NCBI RefSeq assembly: GCF_002775205.1
Contig: NC_036445.1
Span: forward strand, 3,120,802 to 3,184,801
Length of the DNA stretch: 64,000 bases
Reading direction: 5' to 3'
Source of the DNA: Xiphophorus maculatus
Taxonomy: Eukaryota; Chordata; Actinopteri; Cyprinodontiformes; Poeciliidae
The notes under the pieces are model-generated. The model did not search any database, had not been told where the DNA came from, and saw only the letters and a list, made by a program, of their open reading frames with translations. Shown piece after piece: positions 1 through 10,436 of this stretch. Position 1 is the stretch's first letter; the number at the start of each line of letters is the position of its first letter. A program made the position numbers and the translations under genes.

Positions 1-1126
1 TCTATCAACTTTTTCAAGACCCAATACATACTTGAAGTGTCAAATTTATATAAATGTTCTCACTCATACTTTTATTACTAAATACCTCTAAAATAAACAG
101 TTAGATAAAATGTTTGTGGATGATTCTAAATGCATATGTAGACATACATAATAAAACAGATTCAAATGATATTTTTCTTAAGAACCAATGCTGGCTGTGC
201 TCTCTCTCTTGCAGTCTGGCTGCTGGTGAACTTGAACTCCAGATATAAAATGTGGAATGAATTAAGAATGATCCAAACAGCTGCACATGTCTGAAACTGA
301 TTTTAAAAAAAACATTCCATCATCTTCACCCTGCAACTGAGCCAAAGTTTCTCTCCTTGAAAACATTCATAGTTCAGAGAAACAGGTTAGCCTATATCCA
401 CATTTCACAATTTATTTACTTTAGACTGTACAAAATTAAACATAATAAAAGTTACACTGCATATTGTAAGCCGTAAATGATTCACAAGAGCAGTTTGTTT
501 AAAAATAAAAATCATTTTGTCTTTGAAGGACTACAGCTATCAAACAAAACTGTATAATAAATGTTTTTTTATTATTATTTTATATGCTTACAAAATATAA
601 CAGAAGCAATTTATTCACCACAAACAAACTGTGAGAAAAAGTATCTGGTTCAGTGTGATTTGATTTCTGCTTGAGACAATTTGTCAATAGCTTTCTGTCT
701 GTCTTGCATCATATGAGAGAGAAATCTGCATACCTCTTAAATCTCAAAGTGAAATTCCTTGTTTTAATTTGTGCAGCCTGCACCAGTAGAGAGAGATTCA
801 GTTTCCTTTGTGAAACCATTTGTGGAGCAGATGTGTCTTGTTTGTAAAATTTTAGAAATAGAAAATTAGAATCAGAATCAGCTCTACTCACCTAGATTGT
901 ATTAAACAAGAATGTTGACTTTGGTTTTCAAGCCTTTGCAACATAAAGACAAAGTATAAATATGTAAGCTGTAAAAGAAATCATTGGAGTAAATAAAAAA
1001 TATGTACATGTGTTTGCAACCAGTTAATTTTTCTACATAATGAAAGGAAAACAGGAGGTTTGATATGACTGAGGACAAAAGCAAAAAATGCTTTTTTAGT
1101 TTCACAGCATAGTTCTTGACTAGAAG

Positions 1127-1215
1127 CTGTAAGGCGGTGGTGCTCAAGTCAAGTCCTCAAGACTCAAGACTGCAACTTTTAGATGCATCCTTACTCCAAC
1201 AGACCAGGATCATAC
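1127..1215 (+). mobile_element. hAT-like MITE fragment (one end)
   Basis: The stretch begins GGTGGTGCTCAAGTCAAGTC and continues through ACTTTTAGATGCATCC and CTCCAAC. From memory, this order of words matches the end of a common vertebrate hAT-type nonautonomous transposon. The copy is cut by the adjoining TA repeat, and no second terminus or target-site duplication was found. The call rests on recalled similarity. Confidence 0.45.

Positions 1216-1217
<2 letters not shown>

Positions 1218-1269
<52 letters not shown>
1218..1269. repeat. (TA)26 microsatellite
   Basis: An uninterrupted run of 26 TA units lies about 190 bases beyond the stop codon of the first cxcr3-like gene. It sits in that gene's probable 3' UTR or just past it. 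Length is likely to vary between individuals. Confidence 0.95.
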
Positions 1270-1270
<1 letters not shown>

Positions 1271-1457
1271 GTACATACGTGTATGCGCCCCTAGCAATAT
1301 TTAGATGAACATTAAGAGAAATTACATTATTTATCTCTCCACAACCTTTTGCAATATTTATGTCTGGATATTTGGCTATTCAAATATAGACAAAAATGGT
1401 AAAACTTATTATATTCATGCCTCTGATGAATACATTGAAGCTCCTCAATGTAGTCTT

Positions 1458-2650
1458 TCAAATTTCAATGGTGTTGGAGGCGTCAGCTGACTCAGACCAA
1501 AAGGAAGATTCAGATTTTAAACTTGTCTTCAGTTTGCAGCCCATAGACCTCAGGATATTCAGCAGCTGATGTTGAAACTTCAGACCTACGAAGGCGTACA
1601 GGATAGGATTGAGGCTGCAGTGAAGGTATCCCAAACTCTCAGTCACCAGCCGAGCTATCTGCAGAGATGTTCTTGTTCCACATGCTGTTCCGTTATCGTT
1701 GTTTTGGTGAATTGTGTCCACAATGAGTGTGATATTAAGTGGAGTCCAGCAGAGAAAGAAAACAGCCACCACAGCTATAATGACTTTGAAAGCTTTCTGC
1801 TTTCGGAGGCCTTTGGTGCCACACCCCAGCTGCAATAGAATGCAGGAGTAGCAAAAGATCAAAGCAAATGAAGGAAGTAGGAAGCCCATAGTGTGGTACA
1901 GCCACCGGGCTGCCATTCTCACGATATAGAAATATTCTGGACTAATCTTAAGGTAGTTATGAACACACTCTGTTCTGCTTCGTCTGACATCTTCCACGGC
2001 TTCTAAAAAGTACCAGTCAGGGATGGAGAGGATAAGGGAGACTAACCACACCACCAAGCAGCTGGCTTGTACCACCCAGGGCTTCCTGCGAGTGTACATA
2101 TTGGTAGAATGGACGATGAAAAGGTAGCGGTCCACGCTGATGCAGGCAAGGAGGAAAATCCCACAATACAAGCTGACCTGAAAGCAAAAAGAAAGCAAAC
2201 ACTGAGACATACTTGCTTTTTGTACTAATATTCCCTATTTTACATTCTTACTGTAAAAACAGCTCCAGTGATCTTGCAGAGCGGGGTCCCAAAGGGCCAT
2301 CCAGCCAGGCTTGCAGACTGTACAGCCCAGAGCGGCAGCAGCAGCAGCAGCAGGACATCCGCCAAAGCCAGGTGAAGGATGAAGGTGTCTGTCACGCTCC
2401 AGGTCTTCCTGTTCTTCATTAGCACGGCTATCAACAACCCATTTCCCAGGATTCCAACAACAAACACCACCGAGTACAGAACTGGGATGAACACCGCTTC
2501 AAAATTAATACTCTTGGTCAGGTCACAAACATCACCATCCTCGTAACTGTTGTCTTCATAAAACGAATCATTGCCATAGTAATCAGGTAAATAATCTACT
2601 AGATCACTCCACCATGGATGTTCATCTGATGATGTCACAGCAGCTTCCAT
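1458..2650 (-). CDS. cxcr3: CXCR3-like chemokine receptor, tandem copy A
   Basis: Class A G-protein-coupled receptor of the CXC chemokine receptor 3 type, a plasma-membrane receptor that guides leukocytes. The two coding exons are complement 2252..2650 and 1458..2177, joined in phase 0 (donor GTAAGA, acceptor TTGCTTTCAG) to give 372 residues; human CXCR3 has 368. The N terminus is acidic and rich in tyrosine, as expected for a chemokine-binding tail. TM1 carries GNGLL, TM2 LHLALADVLLLL, TM3 ends DRYLFIVHS (residues 149-157), TM6 has FFLCWTPLN and TM7 LNPILYAF. Cysteines for the extracellular disulphides are present. The start at 2650 follows a splice acceptor by only 9 bases. The paralogue at 5911-7122 has the same intron position. 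The DRY motif is intact, but the following residues differ from the usual DRYL(A/S)IVHA. Family call is firm; the exact paralogue number (cxcr3.1/.2/.3) is not assigned. Confidence 0.93.
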
Positions 2651-2653
2651 AAT

Positions 2654-2659
2654 TCACAT
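2654..2659 (-). promoter_or_regulatory. Start-stop upstream ORF (ATG TGA) at the exon border of cxcr3 copy A
   Basis: On the minus strand the coding exon begins right after the acceptor AG with ATGTGAATT and then the main ATG. The first six bases are a minimal ORF, ATG TGA, in frame with the receptor start three bases further on. Such start-stop elements can stall ribosomes and lower translation of the main frame. Whether it acts so here is inference. Confidence 0.5.
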
Positions 2660-3540
2660 CTGTAAGAAAGGAAGATCGTTTGACTTAGTTTTGGTTTGTT
2701 CATCGAGTTCTCAAGTAAGAAACCAACCATAAAATGTATGAAAAATCTATGTGGTCGTCCCACCATATAGATTTAAGTCAGCAAAATTCAGATCTGAATC
2801 CATAAAAAGTTTCAGTTTAATTTGCCTCCTGACAAATTACACTGGCAAATATACATTTGCCTGAGGGTTGGGCCAGAGAGCACCAAAATGGCTAGAGTTT
2901 TCTTCCCACCAATTATGATTCACCAAGATACCAATACTGGGAATCCTGTCTGGTTTACAATTAAATGAAGAGTTCAGTGCACTAAAGAAGGAAAAACTGA
3001 GAAGAAAGTGAGAAGTGAAAATGGTCTACACATCAAAAAGGAAAGAAAATGTGGGTGGGCACTATTAGCAAAGAAATGCAGATCTTACAGTAAATAAATG
3101 TAAGTAACATTTATATGACAATAAGAAAAGTCTAACAAATGTTTATTCCTTGAAATGACCCCATTGATTTATTGCTGCAACTTTTTTATCAGTGGTGTTG
3201 TGGTACCATAGAATCAAAGATCTGTATTAAAATTTACAACAAACTAGTGTCTTAAAAATCTCCCTCACAATAAAAGGTAATATTGTACCTATTATTTTGA
3301 GTTCAGAGTTAAAGATTGAAAAAGTCTTTCCCAGGTGATACTAGTGACATGAAGACAGTCGTCTCTTCATACAGTCAAACACAGAAACCTGCTGTCAGTA
3401 CAGAACTACTAGTTCACTTAATGTGCATGTTTTGAATCGCAGGAAGAATCCAGTGAAACCACAGAACAACTGTAAAGCTAAATTCACACGGAAAGAGCGG
3501 AAACCTTTTTCCAACTACGACACCGCAGCAATACTACTTG

Positions 3541-3646
3541 TAAAATTCTGTCAATTTTTCATTATTGTTATTATATCTAGTTTCAAATACCTAAACTGAA
3601 AGAAAAAAAAAACAAACACTTTTTTTTAATCAATGACAGAATTTTA
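3541..3646. repeat. Short inverted-repeat pair, possible small MITE
   Basis: TAAAATTCTGTCA at 3541-3553 and its exact reverse complement at 3634-3646 bound a 106-base AT-rich segment. It lies in the intron between the noncoding first exon and the coding exons of cxcr3 copy A. No clear target-site duplication was seen. Confidence 0.45.
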
Positions 3647-3714
3647 TAAATGGATTTAAGTACTAAAAGAATCATGTGAGCATTAAAATATAAACACAGT
3701 GTAAATTATCTTAC

Positions 3715-3885
3715 CAAGCCGTATGTTGTTGGATGTTGTAAGTCACACAAGCAGAAATGGCTTTGAAAGGATTCTGTATGGCTTACAATGGAACTGAAGG
3801 AGGAACTACCCATTCAAAGAAGGAATCCCCTCTTGACCTCCACCACAAACGGGGAACCTTTGTGTGTATTTCTAAGCCCTTTTAT
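3715..3885 (-). promoter_or_regulatory. Noncoding first exon and core promoter of cxcr3 copy A
   Basis: On the minus strand a good donor, ATACGGCTTG followed by GTAAGATAA, ends an exon at 3715. It pairs in orientation with the acceptor at 2660-2661, just before the start codon. The exon shows no ATG, so it is a 5' UTR exon. ATAAAAGG at 3885-3878 is a plausible TATA box, which would place the cap site near 3850. A kappa-B-like GGGGATTCCT lies at 3830-3821 (minus strand), probably inside the transcribed leader. The matching exon of the paralogue shares CATTTCTGCT and ACYTACAA words, so the whole leader was duplicated. The transcription start itself is inferred. Confidence 0.55.
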
Positions 3886-5910
3886 TTCCCGTCTTCTATA
3901 GTTGAAGACTGTATATAAATTAAGGTTTATGTTTTCCTGTTCACATGGGATTGTTTACTTGAGATCCAGGAACGAGTGCAATATGTCATCTTGAGTTTTA
4001 TTCCAAACTCAAGATATCACAAAGAAACAAGAATTTAAATGTTATCATCGATTGATTTTTATTGGAAGAAGAGCTGCGAGAATTCCTGAAAATTGTGTGG
4101 TACAAAACATAAAAGAGAAAGTAATTCCTCAGTTACCACAAAAATCACAGAGACATTGTTCTGCTTTAGCTAAATATGAGAAGAAAAATGTAGTCACGTA
4201 AGAACAAAATCTGAACTGCAGTCACATGGCAACTCATGTGAGAGAATACTGCAAACTGTCTTCCATGTTCTATCTCTTAGCAGGTATAAATTTTTTAGTT
4301 TATAAAATGGTGCCCGTCACTTTATAATTTCTCAGAACAGTTGTGGAACCTCAATTCCATGCAAAACATGTTTGTTATTGTATCCAGTCTCTTATTAGCT
4401 TTGTCTATGACTGTGTGTTTTCAGGCCAGTAGGGATATTATAGATGTGGGGAACAGTGGCTCTGATCTCTCCATGCACAATGATTCTCATCTTATCTTCA
4501 AGGCTGAATCTGACAACTGTATGGAAGAAGCTCATTTAGTTGTATATCTGGGCTCTAATTGTTTTTCTTGATTTATATGTCATGGCTAAAGTTAAGGGTC
4601 AAATCATTGGGTGTGAGCTAAAAGCTTTGCTTTATTGCTTTACTCTTTCATGACAAAGACAGACTAGAGTAGCACCCACATTACAGAAGACAAGGTGCTA
4701 ACCTGCCTATCAGTCTCCTGCTCTATCCTACCATCACTTGCAACCCAGACATCAAGATAGTTAAACTTTAGTGCTTTTCAGGATCTGGGGTTGTTTGAGT
4801 TTTGTTTTGGGTTTTGTCATTTTTTGTGTTCCTTAGTTTTTTCTATTAGTTCTGCCTTGTTTCCATTTCCACTTTAGTTCTCCCTTAGAGAGTTTGGTTT
4901 ATTTCTTGTTTGAGTCATTCTTTGTCTCTCTGGTTTATTTATGTTTCTTTAGTTTAGTTTAGAAATGTTAGTCATTTTCCAGTCCCTTGTAAATTCTCCC
5001 TCACCCCTTTTCTCTTGCCACTCTGCCTCCTGCTCTCTTCTCTCACACAATCTGTTAGCAATGAGCCCAGTTCCTTTCTTCCGGCATTCAAGCTCCCAGT
5101 ATTTAAGCACTTCATTTTCAGTAAATACTCCCTGGTTTGTCTCATCTATCTCCATCACTTCTTGTTCTACTCAGTTTTTTTAGTGTCTCCGTTTGGGTTT
5201 CTTTTACATGGATTTTGATGTATATTTTCCTGCCCTGCCTACCTGTGATATTTGTAAGTTTAGTTTTTTCAGATTTTTTTAAATTAAACCTTGAAATTCA
5301 TTTGCTGCCTCTGTATCTCTGCGTTTGGGTCCCATTTCAACCTACTGCACATCATGACAGCCCTGAATGAAAGAACGTGGGTGAGGGATGGGAGGTGTAT
5401 AAATTGTGTAATTACAATAGAGTTAAGAGAAAAAATTATAAACAGACTGCAGAAAAACTTTTATTTTATATTTTTATTAATACTTAATGAAGTTGTTTTC
5501 ATTGTAAGTTGTATGTCAAAAATAACACATATTAAAGATTTAAAAAAAATCTGTTATAACGTAAAAACAATAATGCATATTAAATGTAGCAAAATAAGAA
5601 ATTATATACAACTATACTTTACATGAAATGTGTTTTACATAAAAGTTTTACTTTTGCTCACAAAATGTAACCCCAAGTTATTGTATCTTACATAGCTGCC
5701 TCGTTATTGGAAAATATAAAAACACTGCTGTCTGTTTGTTGCTGCTATGTAGCAGCAAATTGAATGTAATAGATGTCTACTAAATGTCACTCTCCTTTTC
5801 AGCTAATTACATGCTATTAACCTTTAGTAACTTGACAGTAAAACGGTAAATTACACGTCTCCACATCAGTTTTAACACACTTTAAATATTGTTCTCTACA
5901 TACACGTCCT
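3886..5910. other. Intergenic between the two cxcr3-like genes
   Basis: AT-rich spacer with no gene that I can support. A T-rich interspersed repeat at about 4760-5370 is listed separately. The part next to 5910 is the probable 3' UTR of cxcr3 copy B; several TTTATT words (AATAAA on the minus strand) occur around 5460-5480. Confidence 0.5.
4760..5370 (+). mobile_element. T-rich interspersed repeat (unclassified fish element)
   Basis: A long pyrimidine-biased stretch with words such as CAGTATTTAAGCAC, TTTCAGTAAATACTCC and CTGCGTTTGGGTCCCATTT, ending near CACATCATGACA. From memory this layout recurs as an interspersed element in fish genomes. A similar element, inverted and more decayed, seems to lie at 55210-55475. 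Class is uncertain; no terminal repeats were identified. Confidence 0.45.
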
Positions 5911-7122
5911 TCAGATTGCAATGGAGTTGGAGGTTTCTCTAGAATCTGACCAAATAGAGCTTCTCCTGGTGAGAGACTCTAATTTTATATTTGTCTTCAG
6001 TTTGCAGCCCATCGACTTTAGGATGTTCAGTAGTTGACGGCGAAACTTCACACCCACAAAGGCGTAGAGGATGGGATTGAGGCTGCAGTGAAGGTATCCC
6101 AAAGACGAAGTCACAGTCAGAGCTTTGTCCAGAGATGTTTGCGTTCCACATCCTATACTACTGTTGTTCAGTTCAGCTGTATCTATCAAAAGGGTGATGT
6201 TATATGGTGTCCAGCAGATAAAGAAAACTGCCACAACGGCTATTATGACTTTGAAAGCTCGCTGTTTTTGGAGGCCTTTGGTGCCACATCGCAGCTGCCA
6301 CAAGATGCAGGAGTAGCAGAAGATCAGGACAACTGAAGGAAGAAAAAACCCCAAAGTGTGGTAGAGCCCTCTTCCTATGATCTTTTGATGTTTGACATCT
6401 AAGCCAAATTTCTTATAATTACGAATACACTCTGCTTTATTTCCTCGTCTGTCATCTTTCGCAGGTTCTAAATACATCCAGTCAGGGATGGAGAGGAACA
6501 CAGAAAACGACCACACCAAAGCGCAGCTCACATGAACAACCCAGGACTTCTTTCTGGTGTACATCTGGGTAGCATGGACAATGGATAGATAACGATCAAC
6601 ACTGATACAGGCTAGGAGAAAAATCCCACAGTAGAAGTTGATCTGAAATCAAAACAAACAAAAACAAATGAAATACAGGGAACATTTAGCATTTTAAGAA
6701 AGGTTTACCCGTCATTGAAAAATTCTTACCGTAAAAACAGTTCCAGTAATCTTACAAAGGGCAGAACCAAACTCCCATCCGGCTTCACTTGCAGACTGTA
6801 CAGCCCAGAGCGGCAGGGTCAACAACAGCAGGACATCAGATACAGCCAGATGAAGGATGAAAGTGTCTGTCACACTCCAACGTTTCCTGCTTTGAAAGAG
6901 GACTCCCAGCAGAAGTCCATTCCCCAAGACACCAACAACAAACGCCATCGAGTAGAGAGTTGGTATAAACAAGGATTCAAAAACTGTGCCATTGTTCAGG
7001 TCGCAAACATCACCTCCGTCTAAGTCACCGTCATAAGAGTAATTGCTATAGTTTTCCAATAATTCCTCAAGGTCGTTCCTCCATTGGTACTTTTCTGATA
7101 GATTCTCAGTGTCTACCATCAT
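5911..7122 (-). CDS. cxcr3: CXCR3-like chemokine receptor, tandem copy B
   Basis: Second CXC chemokine receptor 3-type GPCR. Coding exons are complement 6730..7122 and 5911..6642, joined in phase 0 (donor GTAAGA, acceptor TTTCAG) to give 374 residues. The N terminus is acidic with tyrosines suited to sulphation. TM1 has GNGLLLGV, TM2 LHLAVSDVLLLL, TM3 ends with a canonical DRYLSIVHA (residues 147-155), TM6 FFICWTPYN, TM7 LNPILYAF, and the tail is serine-rich. Intron position, splice signals and the ATGTGA leader element match copy A, so the two arose by tandem duplication. Two adjacent in-frame ATGs (7122 and 7119) could both serve as start. DRY and NPxxY motifs are intact, so coupling to G proteins is expected. 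The family is certain enough; paralogue naming within teleosts is not resolved. Confidence 0.93.
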
Positions 7123-7128
7123 TCACAT
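7123..7128 (-). promoter_or_regulatory. Start-stop upstream ORF (ATG TGA) at the exon border of cxcr3 copy B
   Basis: On the minus strand the coding exon starts AG|ATGTGAATGATGG. ATG TGA lies directly against the main, in-frame start. Copy A has the same element at the same place. The arrangement survived the sequence divergence of the two genes, so it may be functional. Confidence 0.5.
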
Positions 7129-7872
7129 CTGTAAGAAAGAAGAAAAATTTCTACTTAAGTTATTTGTTTTATTTTCTTTTCTTCGTGGATTCAGCCACAT
7201 GGCGGTGCTGTTTGTCTGTAATGCACAAACTCAGCAACTTTCACATAGATTTAGATTGAAGAATGATAATGTTCTCGTCTGGGAGAAGGAGCAACTTTTT
7301 GCTTTGCGACATTAAAAAAAACAACACAAACGACTCTTTATTTGTAAAGATTCATGAAAATACACTCTAAATGTTTAAAATATAAAGTAAGCCGTTGCTC
7401 ATATGTATTTTTTTGGTTTCTAAATAAAACTCTGCTGCAATTGTTGACATTCAGATTTGTGTATTTGCAGAGAAGTCAGTAGCTTATCTGAAACACTTTT
7501 AGAATATGCTTTTAATTATTTGTTTTTCTGAATTTTAGTCTTTTTTATTCTTTAAATCAACACATATCAATTTTGCCGTCATTGCCCTGCATTACTGCCT
7601 CCTATCAGTTACTGTCAAAATTATTACCAGCCAAATTTTCACGCTTTAAATTAAACATCACAACTCTTTAAGGAAGCATAACTGCACACAAGTCAACTTT
7701 TAGAGATTTATTGGCAAAACATGCATAAGATTTATTGGGCTGTAACTAAAGAAAATCGTAAAATTAATCAAATTTGAAAGTTAATCTTAACTTAAAAGCT
7801 GTATATGCTCATCAATGGCTTACTGTGTACTGAAAGTAGGAAAATTCTGAAAAAAGGAAGCAAGTAACTTAC

Positions 7873-7990
7873 CAATTTGTATCAGTCAGATATTGTAGGT
7901 CTTGCAGCTGCTGAGCAGAAATGTGCTTAATACAATCCAGTGACACTATTAGCACCATGCAGGGGAGCCACAGAGAGAGTGAGGAGAGAT
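7873..7990 (-). promoter_or_regulatory. Noncoding first exon region of cxcr3 copy B
   Basis: On the minus strand the donor ATACAAATTG|GTAAGTTACTT ends a leader exon at 7873. It pairs with the acceptor TTTCTTACAG just before the start codon. The exon resembles the leader exon of copy A. An upstream ATG (in CTGCATGGTGC, about 7957) would open a roughly 30-codon frame that ends with a TGA formed at the splice junction, if transcription starts far enough upstream. The 5' end is not defined; no convincing TATA box was seen. Confidence 0.45.
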
Positions 7991-9880
7991 AGAAGGAAGA
8001 AAAAACACCACAGCAAGAACCACAGCGTCAAACGTAACACCTTTCAAGTGATTGGGGAGTAGCTTTGGCGGGGATTTAACTTTTTTTTCTTAGTGAATAT
8101 TAAACTTTGTGTATTTAGAAAATATAATTAAAGAAGTCTTACTAATTAAGATTTATTTAAAGCAACAACAAAAACACTGACAAAGACTTTACCTTAGGTC
8201 TGTACTGCATATTTGTTAACTGGATTCAAATACGTTTGAGCAACTACTAAAGAAATGTGCAGAATCTAGTTTTGCAGATCACCAGAACTTAGTTTTTGTG
8301 ACGGCAAAGTGTCATGAACCAAAAACGTACCACAAAAACCATTCCTGAACTGGGTTTGCATAAGCTGCACAAACTATTCCACAACTTTGCTTCTGTTTGT
8401 TCTTGTTTTTGGCAGATTGACTAGACCACTTTCCACTGCTTACAGCAGGTCACACACAGCAGATCTGTGGATGAGGAAAGATTTTGAGAGCGTATGTTGT
8501 ATGGTATACAGACCACAGTTTTACTTAAGAAGTGAGAAGTTTAAGTCTTCTCAGCTTCTTAAATTGTGACTCTTGAAATTATGTTGACTGGGAAATATTA
8601 TCAGGTAAAGTCATAGCCTTACCTTGACAAAATGAGATGGAACCACCGTAGAGATGCAAATATGTGAAGATTTGATGTTATGACATTTCCAGAATTTCAT
8701 TACACTCAACCTGAGATTGACTCATCAGTTTCATTTACTTACAAACCGTATTTCAGACTCTGAACCAATTTAAAAGAAATGCCTTGAAGAGAAATGCCTG
8801 ATCCTGAGTGCTGACTTTGCTTATCAGTCATCACATTTTATTCTAGATTGTGTCTTTGGGTGTTCCCTTAGGTTATTTAAATCGATTGTACAATTTCGTT
8901 TTTGTTCAAATAAATAAACTTCTGTCATATTTCAAATCATAGAAATACTGATTTGAAAACAGTGCATCAGATTTTTTTGCAATAGTTCCTGGAAGTGCAG
9001 GATGTTACAAATTCTTGACATGTTCACAAAATGTTCTTGAACATTTTGATTGAAATTTGGAATGGCTTTTCTCACAAGAATTGAAATGATTTTGTAATTT
9101 AGGTCATGTGCGATTCTCCTGGCCATTCACATGCAGTACACACCAAATCAGGAGAGTCACATTTCATATTTATCTAATTTCATAGTATTTTTTGTTCCTT
9201 TTCAGAAGAGGAAGTTCCACCTCTTCTTTGATTTGGCCAACATTCAGCATTTGTTTGGGGATAACTACATTGAGATCAAATTATGGAAGAAAACCAGGTG
9301 ATTATTCTCTTAAACAACATGACAAAATGTGTATTTCAGTCCATCACAAAATAACTTGAGAGTAAAAAAAGCAATAGTACAATCTCCAGCTCCAGTTTCA
9401 AATCATTAAGTGAGGATTCATTTGGACGTTCATACAGTGATGAGCAAGTAATGAGAAATGAGGCCTGAGGTCAGTCGTTTGAGACGTGAAAACCCCTATC
9501 AGTCTGTTTGTGACTCACCAGAGCAATTATTTACCAATGTTTGACAAAAATTGCCATTTAAAATGCTACAGTTCTTAAAGCTTTCAAGTAGACACTTTTA
9601 ACTAGTTTTCTTGCTCTTTTTCACATACTTTATTCCTTCCGTCACTGTCCCAAACACTGCATCACCAAGACAGAATCCTATGCAGTGGTTTTTTAATACA
9701 AACAGTTTGTGTTTTACTTTTTATGGTAATACGGCACTACAGTATCTTTACTCTGCCGCCATGTCAAGCCACTGAAACCCTGTTGGTCTGTTAGCATTTC
9801 TTCTCACATGTAGTTTTATGGTAAATGTTAAATCAAACTTGTACCAAATGTTCAAGGGATGAAAGAAATGTTAAAATACT
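7991..9880. other. Gene-free intergenic sequence
   Basis: No coding exon, RNA gene or clear repeat recognised. Open frames are short, AT-biased and lack splice context. The sequence appears unique at the level I can judge by eye. Confidence 0.4.
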
Positions 9881-9889
9881 AATGAATAT

Positions 9890-9990
9890 GAATGAATGTA
9901 CATACTTTATTAGTCCCAGAGCAAAATTCACATGTTTCAGTACAACCCGTCCAAGTAAACAAATCTGTCTTAATGTCTGATATGACATTT
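9890..9990 (-). mobile_element. Possible LINE 3' end fragment
   Basis: CTTTATTAGTCCCAGAGCAAAATTCACATG resembles the reversed end of fish LINEs, where a CTTTATTGATCCC..GGAAATTC phrase is very common. Only about 100 bases are recognisable, and they stop before the hAT element at 10036. Confidence 0.4.
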
Positions 9991-10046
9991 AGACAGGTGT
10001 CTGAGGTTGGAGGGGGGAGGCGCCACCCTTTAGAGCAGTCTTTCTC

Positions 10047-10090
10047 AAACTGTGGTCCCTGGACCACTGGTGGTCCAGGGACCACAGTTT
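10047..10090. repeat. Perfect 21-bp hairpin with 2-base loop
   Basis: Two 21-base arms (10047-10067 and 10070-10090), exact reverse complements, are separated by TG. The core word is GTGGTCCCTGGACCAC. The hairpin sits just inside the left end of the hAT element. It could be a subterminal fold of the element or the scar of a small inverted duplication. Confidence 0.9.
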
Positions 10091-10198
10091 GTTGTCTGCA
10101 GGGTACTGCATGTAAACAACTGTTGATTTGCCGTGACCTGAGCTCAAAGTGTGACGCATACAATGAGCTTACTAAAAGATTATGTGTAAAAATGACGG

Positions 10199-10436
10199 AC
10201 GTGCCGTGGTGGCGTAGGGGTTAGCGCGACCCACATTTGGAGGCCTCAAGTCCTCGACGCGGCTGTCGTGGGTTCGACTCCCGGACCAGGCGACATTTAC
10301 CGTATGTCTTCCCTCCTCTCCTTCCCCCTTTCCTGTCAGCCTACTTTGTAAAAAGGGACTCTAGAGCCCACAAAAAGACCCCCTGGAGGGGTAAAAAAAA
10401 AAAAATGGAGACGTGGCTTAAAATTGGGTAAAAGAG
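10199..10436 (+). mobile_element. tRNA-derived SINE
   Basis: The head reads GTGGCGTAGGGGTTAGCG, a tRNA-like A box, and 60 bases on GGGTTCGACTCCCGG, a near-perfect B box (GGTTCGANTCC). A pyrimidine-rich body follows, and it ends in an A-rich run near 10388-10404. This is the structure of a tRNA-derived SINE transcribed by RNA polymerase III. A truncated inverted relative lies at 11082-11192. It lies wholly inside the hAT element. Confidence 0.75.

Larger units (their letters stand above)
1..1457. other. 3' flank of the first cxcr3-like gene
   Basis: AT-rich DNA downstream of the first receptor gene, which reads on the minus strand. Part of it is probably the 3' UTR of that gene. I see no coding region; the open frames here are short, low in complexity and unlike any family. 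It holds a hAT-like fragment and a TA microsatellite, listed separately. TTTATT near 413, which is AATAAA on the minus strand, could be a poly(A) signal, but nothing distinguishes it from other AT-rich matches. Confidence 0.5.

Noticed and set aside
4341-4571. Small secreted protein on the plus strand
   Set aside because: The 76-residue frame starts with a hydrophobic stretch, but there is no homology, no splice context and the DNA is AT-rich spacer.
10199-10290. A tRNA gene
   Set aside because: A and B boxes are present, but the sequence cannot fold into a full cloverleaf with acceptor stem and continues into a SINE body.
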